Shown piece after piece: positions 4,300 to 7,947 of a stretch of DNA of 7,947 nucleotides; positions within the stretch are counted from its first letter, which is position 1; the number at the start of each line of letters is the position of its first letter. Source of the DNA: Methanobacteriota archaeon (lineage in GTDB: Archaea > Halobacteriota > Methanocellia > Methanocellales > Methanocellaceae). A model generated the notes under the pieces. That model saw nothing but the letters and a program-made list of their open reading frames with translations. It was not told the DNA's origin and made no database searches. The position numbers and the translations under genes were made by a program. The stretch spans positions 1 through 7,947 of the forward strand of contig JAEZKS010000224.1 in NCBI GenBank assembly GCA_023436075.1. The letters are read 5' to 3'.

Positions 4300-4704
4300 C
4301 TAGTCGAGATGTCTGCCCAGCAGACCGCGGGCCTCGTCGGCCTCCAGGGCGCCGACCAGCTTTTTGAGTTGTTCGATGGACCCGGGGCTCAGGTGGTGCT
4401 CCATGGCGCACGCGTCCTTTGCTGACGCATCCGCCGGGACGCCGGCGATGATCAGCAGCCGGCATAGCGTATCATGACGGTCTTTCACTGATCTCCCGAT
4501 CTCCTCGCCCTTCTCGGTGAGCACGATGCCCCCGTACTTCTCGTAGTGGACGAGGCGCAGCGCCTTGAGCTTCTTCATCATCTCGGTGACGCTCGGATAA
4601 CGCACGCCCAGCTCGCCCGCGACGTCCTTCACCCGGACATAGCCTTTGCTGCTATGGATGCCGTAGATAGCCTCGAGGTAGTCCTCTACTCTCTCTGTCA
4701 GCAT
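4300..4704 (-). CDS. MntR-like DtxR-family metalloregulator, 134 aa
   Basis: This two-domain DtxR-family repressor lacks the SH3/FeoA domain, the same size class as Bacillus MntR (about 140 aa). Residues 1-70 are the winged helix (TERVEDYLEAIYGI; recognition region GVRYPSVTEMMKKLKAL; wing YEKYGGIVLTEKG). Residues 71-134 are the dimerisation/metal domain. Compared with MntR ligands it keeps D8, E11, H77, E102 and H103, but position 99 is Cys, as in iron-type DtxR/IdeR. Mn2+ or Fe2+ is therefore possible. I start at ATG 4704: a TATA box at 4733-4725 would place transcription start close to this ATG, suggesting a leaderless mRNA; the longer frame from 4761 would put the TATA box inside the gene. 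It is divergent from the feo operon, and its product is a likely regulator of that promoter. Confidence 0.9.
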   Translation of the reverse strand: MLTERVEDYLEAIYGIHSSKGYVRVKDVAGELGVRYPSVTEMMKKLKALRLVHYEKYGGIVLTEKGEEIGRSVKDRHDTLCRLLIIAGVPADASAKDACAMEHHLSPGSIEQLKKLVGALEADEARGLLGRHLD

Positions 4705-4724
4705 GATCGCGGGATTGCCTGCAA

Positions 4725-4733
4725 GGTATATAG
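4725..4733 (-). promoter_or_regulatory. TATA box of the MntR-like gene
   Basis: CTATATACC on the minus strand lies 21-29 bases upstream of ATG 4704. At the usual archaeal TATA-to-start distance this gives a leaderless or near-leaderless transcript. No ribosome-binding site precedes the ATG, in agreement. Confidence 0.6.
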
Positions 4734-4748
4734 CGTTTCTGCAAATAT

Positions 4749-4762
4749 TTAGGGTAACCAAA
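4749..4762. promoter_or_regulatory. DtxR-type box O1 (imperfect)
   Basis: TTAGG-GTAA-CCAAA resembles TTAGG-N4-CCTAA with one mismatch. It is centred 26 bp from O2 and lies about 16 bp upstream of the TATA box of the MntR-like gene. Confidence 0.5.
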
Positions 4763-4767
4763 ATCTA

Positions 4768-4774
4768 TTTAAAT
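4768..4774 (+). promoter_or_regulatory. TATA box of the dtxR-feoB operon
   Basis: CTATTTAAAT spans about 4765-4774 on the plus strand, with the core TTTAAAT at 4768-4774. Transcription would begin near 4796-4800, leaving a leader of only a few bases; GGTGAT (4797-4802), which could pair with the 3' end of 16S rRNA, lies 3 bases before the ATG at 4806. O2 begins directly downstream of this box. Confidence 0.55.
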
Positions 4775-4788
4775 TTAGGATAGCCTAA
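4775..4788. promoter_or_regulatory. DtxR-type operator O2
   Basis: TTAGG-ATAG-CCTAA is a palindrome with perfect 5-bp arms and matches the TTAGG/CCTAA core of DtxR/IdeR-family boxes. It lies between the TATA box and the probable transcription start of the regulator-feoB operon, where a bound metal-loaded repressor would block transcription. Which of the two neighbouring regulators binds is not shown. Confidence 0.75.
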
Positions 4789-4805
4789 TTACGTGCGGTG
4801 ATATA

Positions 4806-5501
4806 ATGCCGCAGGAGCAAGTAGAGGAATACCTCGAGGCTATCTACGATATCGCCGGCAAGGATGGCAGCGCGAAGACCACTGCCATAGCCAGGTGCCT
4901 CAAGGTCACCCCGGCCAGCGTTACCGAGGCGGTGAAGAGCATGGCCGACAAAGGCCTCGTGACCTATGAGCCATACCGGGGGGCCACGCTGACGCCCGGT
5001 GGGCTGGAGATAGCCATGAAGATCAAGCGAAAGCACCGCCTGCTCGAAGTATTCCTGACGGACATGCTCCACATCAACAGGTCGAAGGTCCACGACGAGG
5101 CCTGCCGGATGGAACATTCCCTGTCCGACGAGGCCGGAGACGCGCTGTGCCGGATGCTCAATGCGCCGGCGAGATGTCCCCATGGCAGCCCGATCGAGCC
5201 CTGCGGCAAGGGCGTGGGCACCTGCGCGGAGTGCGAAAACGTGTCTGGAGGCAGCTTCCGGCATGTCATGCCGGTCACCGAGCTGAACCCGTCCCAGACT
5301 GGCATCATCGCCTTCCTGCGCGGGGACCGCAGCGTCATCCAGAGACTCGCGGACCTGGGGCTGACGCTCAGGACTGAAGTAAGCCTGATAAGAAAGACGC
5401 CGCTGGACGGGCCGGTCGAGCTCTCCGTCCGGAGAACCAGGCTGGCGATCGCCCGCGACATCGCGGACAACATCTTCGTGGAGATCAAGGAGGCCGACTA
5501 A
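4806..5501 (+). CDS. Iron-type DtxR-family regulator with C-terminal FeoA/SH3 domain
   Basis: This 231-aa protein is full-length for DtxR/IdeR (about 230 aa). Residues 1-70 form the winged helix (VEEYLEAIYDI; VTPASVTEAVKSMADKGLV). The metal/dimer domain carries H77, E81 and H96 (spacing as H79/E83/H98 of DtxR) and C100, E103, H104 (as C102/E105/H106); E8 stands where DtxR has Met10. Residues about 152-231 are a FeoA/SH3-like domain (LRGDRSVIQRLADLGL; IFVEI end). Between them is a Cys-containing linker, CPHGSPIEPC then CAEC (C124, C133, C140, C143), possibly binding metal or a cluster. The ATG at 4806 has GGTGAT upstream. It is probably an Fe2+-responsive repressor of its own operon with feoB, which starts one base after its stop. 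Confidence 0.92.
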   Translation: MPQEQVEEYLEAIYDIAGKDGSAKTTAIARCLKVTPASVTEAVKSMADKGLVTYEPYRGATLTPGGLEIAMKIKRKHRLLEVFLTDMLHINRSKVHDEACRMEHSLSDEAGDALCRMLNAPARCPHGSPIEPCGKGVGTCAECENVSGGSFRHVMPVTELNPSQTGIIAFLRGDRSVIQRLADLGLTLRTEVSLIRKTPLDGPVELSVRRTRLAIARDIADNIFVEIKEAD

Positions 5502-5502
5502 A

Positions 5503-7488
5503 ATGGCCGGATGTGACGACTGCCAGCAACGCGCCGGCGCCCGGAAGAAGCCTGTCGGCGACTCTGATCTCGTCGTGGCACTGGCAGGAAACGCTAACGT
5601 AGGCAAGAGTGCCATTTTCAACCACCTCACCGGAGTAGACCAGATCATCGGCAACTGGCCGGGCAAGACCGTCGAGCGAGCCGAGGGCATGCTGCTGTAC
5701 CAGGGAATGAAGATCAAGATCATCGACCTGCCTGGCATCTACTCGTTCTCCACCTATTCGATGGAGGAGCTGGTCTCCCGGGACTTCATCGCGCTGGAGA
5801 AGCCCGATCTCGTGGTCAACGTGATCGACGCCAACGCGCTGGAGCGCAACCTGTTCTTCACGCTGCAGCTCGTCGAGCTTGGCGTTCCCATGGTCGTGGC
5901 GCTGAACCAGGCCGACCTGCTGGCGAAGAAAGGCCTCAGCATCGATGCCCGTAAGCTGGAAGACATCCTGGGAGTGCCGGTGGTCACCACGGTGGCCATC
6001 AAGGGCAAGGGCATCGACCGACTTACGAAGACCATAGTCGAGGCGGCGAAAAAGCCCAGGCCGCCGAAGGCCATCAGGTACGGGAAGGAGGTCGAGGAGC
6101 GGATCGAGAAGCTGGTCCCTCAGCTCGAAGGGAAGGACTTCGGGTATCCGGCACGGTGGATGGCGATTAAACTACTGGAGTGCGATCCCGCTATCGGGAA
6201 GATCGTGGCGCCGGGGAGCCCGGAGGTCGTCGAGTCAGCGCAGAAGCTGTCCGGCGAGCTGGTGCAGATGCACGGGGAAGTGTGCAGCATCGTCATGACC
6301 GGCGAGCGGTACCACGTGGCGGACCGGATCGCCCGGGAGGTCATCAGCGAGACAAAGCCCGGACAGGCCGGGAAGAAGTCGCTAACCGAAAAGCTCGACG
6401 CCGTCGCCCTGCACCCGGTGCTCGGCTACCTGACCGCAATCCTCGTCATCGGAGGTCTGCTGGTCTGGACATTCGTGATCGGCGCCCAGATCTCGACTCT
6501 CCTGTCGGATGCCCTGACCGCCATCGAGCAGTACGAGCCCGTGATCTCGGGGCCGATCTGGCAGATACTATGGAACGGCGCCTTCACCGGCTTCGTGGCC
6601 GGGGTGACGTTAGTGATCCCATACGTGCTGCCGTTCTACCTGATCCTGGCGATCATCGAGGACTCGGGCTACCTGACCCGCATCTCGGTCATGCTTGACC
6701 GGGGCATGCACAAGCTGGGCCTGCACGGCAAGGCGATTATCCCGCTCATCCTGGGCTATGGCTGCAACGTGCCGGCATGCTACTCGTGCCGGATCATGGA
6801 GACGCCCAAGCAGAAGAAGCTGGCCGCTTTCCTGGTCACGCTGGTGCCGTGCACCGCCCGTACCGTAGTCATCCTGGGGCTGGTGGCTGCCTTCGTGAAC
6901 ATCTGGTGGGCGCTGGCACTGTACGTCTTCGACATCATCCTGATCCTGGCCGTGGGAAGAGTCGCATACCGGGCCATGCCCGGCGAGTCGGTCGGGCTGA
7001 TCATGGAGATGGCCGAGTACCATGTGCCCTCGCTGCGCGTGATCCTGAAGCAGACTTGGGCCCGGACGAAGTCTCTCATCTCGGTCGTGTTCCCGGCGTA
7101 CATCATCGGCAGTGCTGCCGTCCAGGCGCTGTACGCGTACGGACTGCTCGACCCGGTCAACGACCTGCTGAGCCCGGTGACCACTCTGTGGCTGGGACTG
7201 CCGGCGGCAGTCGGCATCCTGCTGATCTTCGGCATTGTGCGCAAGGAAATGACCATCCTGATGCTGGCCGTTCTCTTTGGCACTACAGAGTTCGGGACGA
7301 TCATGACGCCGGTGCAACTGATCGTGCTGGCGCTGGTCACGATGATATACATCCCGTGCCTGTCTGTGATCCTGGCGCTGGCATCTGAGTTCGGGTGGAA
7401 GTCTGCGCTCAAGATGACTCTGGCGGAGATCGTGATGGCGATCGTGATCGGTGGCGTCGCGTTCCGGCTGCTCGGCCTGCTATTTTAG
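5503..7488 (+). CDS. feoB: Ferrous iron transport protein B (FeoB)
   Basis: This 661-aa membrane permease imports Fe2+. The N-terminal G domain has G1 GNANVGKS (29-36), a G2 Thr in PGKTVE (T56), G3 DLPG (75-78) and G4 NQAD (135-138, where Ras-type proteins have NKxD). A helical spacer follows, and from about residue 300 a polytopic membrane domain. Gate-type motifs are visible: LVIPYVLPFYLILAIIEDSG, GYGCNVPA (C421), PCTAR (449-453) and, near the end, MIYIPCLSVILAL. Extra Cys at 426 and 429 follow GCNVPA, and an N-terminal CDDC (4-7) precedes the G domain. It is shorter than the E. coli protein (773 aa), as is common in archaea. The ATG has GGAGG 9 bases upstream inside the previous gene. No separate feoA or feoC is adjacent. 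Confidence 0.96.
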   Translation: MAGCDDCQQRAGARKKPVGDSDLVVALAGNANVGKSAIFNHLTGVDQIIGNWPGKTVERAEGMLLYQGMKIKIIDLPGIYSFSTYSMEELVSRDFIALEKPDLVVNVIDANALERNLFFTLQLVELGVPMVVALNQADLLAKKGLSIDARKLEDILGVPVVTTVAIKGKGIDRLTKTIVEAAKKPRPPKAIRYGKEVEERIEKLVPQLEGKDFGYPARWMAIKLLECDPAIGKIVAPGSPEVVESAQKLSGELVQMHGEVCSIVMTGERYHVADRIAREVISETKPGQAGKKSLTEKLDAVALHPVLGYLTAILVIGGLLVWTFVIGAQISTLLSDALTAIEQYEPVISGPIWQILWNGAFTGFVAGVTLVIPYVLPFYLILAIIEDSGYLTRISVMLDRGMHKLGLHGKAIIPLILGYGCNVPACYSCRIMETPKQKKLAAFLVTLVPCTARTVVILGLVAAFVNIWWALALYVFDIILILAVGRVAYRAMPGESVGLIMEMAEYHVPSLRVILKQTWARTKSLISVVFPAYIIGSAAVQALYAYGLLDPVNDLLSPVTTLWLGLPAAVGILLIFGIVRKEMTILMLAVLFGTTEFGTIMTPVQLIVLALVTMIYIPCLSVILALASEFGWKSALKMTLAEIVMAIVIGGVAFRLLGLLF

Positions 7489-7563
7489 GCAGGCCGCAAT
7501 TCCGGCATCTATGCGGACAGGATGATTCGCAACCGTTATCATCACCCCGCACTGTTTTTAGCC

Positions 7564-7583
7564 GCATTCTGAAATGCTGTTTT
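7564..7583 (+). terminator. Probable terminator after feoB
   Basis: GCATT (7564-7568) and AATGC (7573-7577) form a short stem with loop CTGA, followed by TGTTTT (7578-7583). A second T-run, TTTTT (7555-7559), lies just before it. T-rich stretches on the plus strand fit archaeal transcription termination at a convergent gene boundary. The minus strand lacks an equivalent T-tract here. Confidence 0.45.
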
Positions 7584-7585
7584 CG

Positions 7586-7947
7586 CTAAAATGACACGCC
7601 ATCGTCGATCTTGTACGTGCCGGGCTTTACCTGTCTCCCGGACACGAGACGGTCGATGATCTTCTCGTACAGGTCCCGGTCTTTGGCGTCTTCCAGGCCG
7701 TGGTAAAAGCTCGGGTTGTCATTGATCTCGATGACGTAGAACTCGCCGTCGACCTCCTTGACGTCGAGCCCGTAGAGCCCGTCGCCGACGCACTTCGACA
7801 CCCTGACAGCGATCTCTTCCAGCTTCTTAGGGATGTTTTTCCGGAAGATGGGGATGGTGTCGCCCCAGACCTGCCGGCCGTCCACCTCGGCCCTGATCTT
7901 CCACCCGCCCCGGGGCATCGTGTACTTGCAGAGGTACAGCACCTTGT
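7586..7947 (-). CDS. ATP-grasp (RimK-like) ligase, C-terminal fragment
   Basis: The C-terminal ~119 residues are present and the frame runs off the right edge; the GTG at 7942 is internal, since the frame is open before it (AAG codon). Visible are CKYTMPRGGWKIRAEVDGRQ, then GDGLYGLDVKEVDGEFYVIEI followed by NDNPS. The acidic/Asn motif VIEINDNPS is the Mg-ATP-binding end of ATP-grasp domains, as in RimK/glutathione-synthase-type carboxylate-amine ligases. The substrate is not predictable from this part; members in methanogens add glutamates to cofactors or proteins. It is convergent with feoB, so a functional link is not implied. Confidence 0.8.
   Translation of the reverse strand, partial: KVLYLCKYTMPRGGWKIRAEVDGRQVWGDTIPIFRKNIPKKLEEIAVRVSKCVGDGLYGLDVKEVDGEFYVIEINDNPSFYHGLEDAKDRDLYEKIIDRLVSGRQVKPGTYKIDDGVSF

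Noticed and set aside
4785..5738. Long minus-strand open frame (317 codons).
   Set aside because: It lies antisense to the DtxR-FeoA gene and the start of feoB, both secure by motifs, in GC-rich codons that leave the opposite strand open.

Overview
The window looks like chromosomal DNA of a euryarchaeal methanogen, most likely Methanocellales-like. This is inferred from gene content and style, not from a database match. The archaeal evidence is ribosomal protein S19e next to a PDCD5/TFAR19 DNA-binding protein and a PP-loop ATPase, TATA-box promoters, a probably leaderless gene, and a PAS/HisKA_2 sensor kinase of the type common in methanogens.

Layout. Everything from 1 to 4704 that I believe in is on the minus strand. 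Positions 1-927 hold an informational operon read right to left: rps19e (TTG start), PDCD5, then a PP-loop ATPase cut by the window edge and overlapping PDCD5 by ATGA. The rps19e leader carries a cluster of GATTAG/CTAATC palindromes. Positions 1238-2314 encode a soluble PAS histidine kinase with an N-terminal Cys cluster. Positions 2400-4300 are a gene-poor, AT-richer tract. Inside it a roughly 74-bp element recurs five times in one orientation (2423, 2710, 2965, 3629, 4211), interleaved with small minus-strand genes. The best of these are a 124-aa hypothetical protein (3236-3610) and an unlisted 42-aa Cys-rich peptide (4038-4166). Decayed duplicates of the peptide region lie at about 2632-2709 and 3862-3886.

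The right part is an iron/metal module. A short MntR-like DtxR-family regulator (minus, 4300-4704) is divergent from a full-length DtxR-family regulator with a C-terminal FeoA/SH3 domain (4806-5501). The latter is followed one base later by feoB (5503-7488), the ferrous iron permease. The 101-bp divergent promoter holds two TTAGG-type DtxR boxes. A hairpin plus T-tract ends feoB, and a convergent ATP-grasp (RimK-like) gene runs off the right edge.

How it fits together. The two metalloregulators probably control each other's promoters and feoB. The repeated element contains TTAGG/CCTAA words like those in the feo operators and lies beside small genes, one of them a potential metal-binding peptide. 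The tract between the kinase and the metalloregulators could therefore be a previously undescribed satellite of the metal regulon, or a decaying cassette-like array. The repeat family is the most interesting object here.
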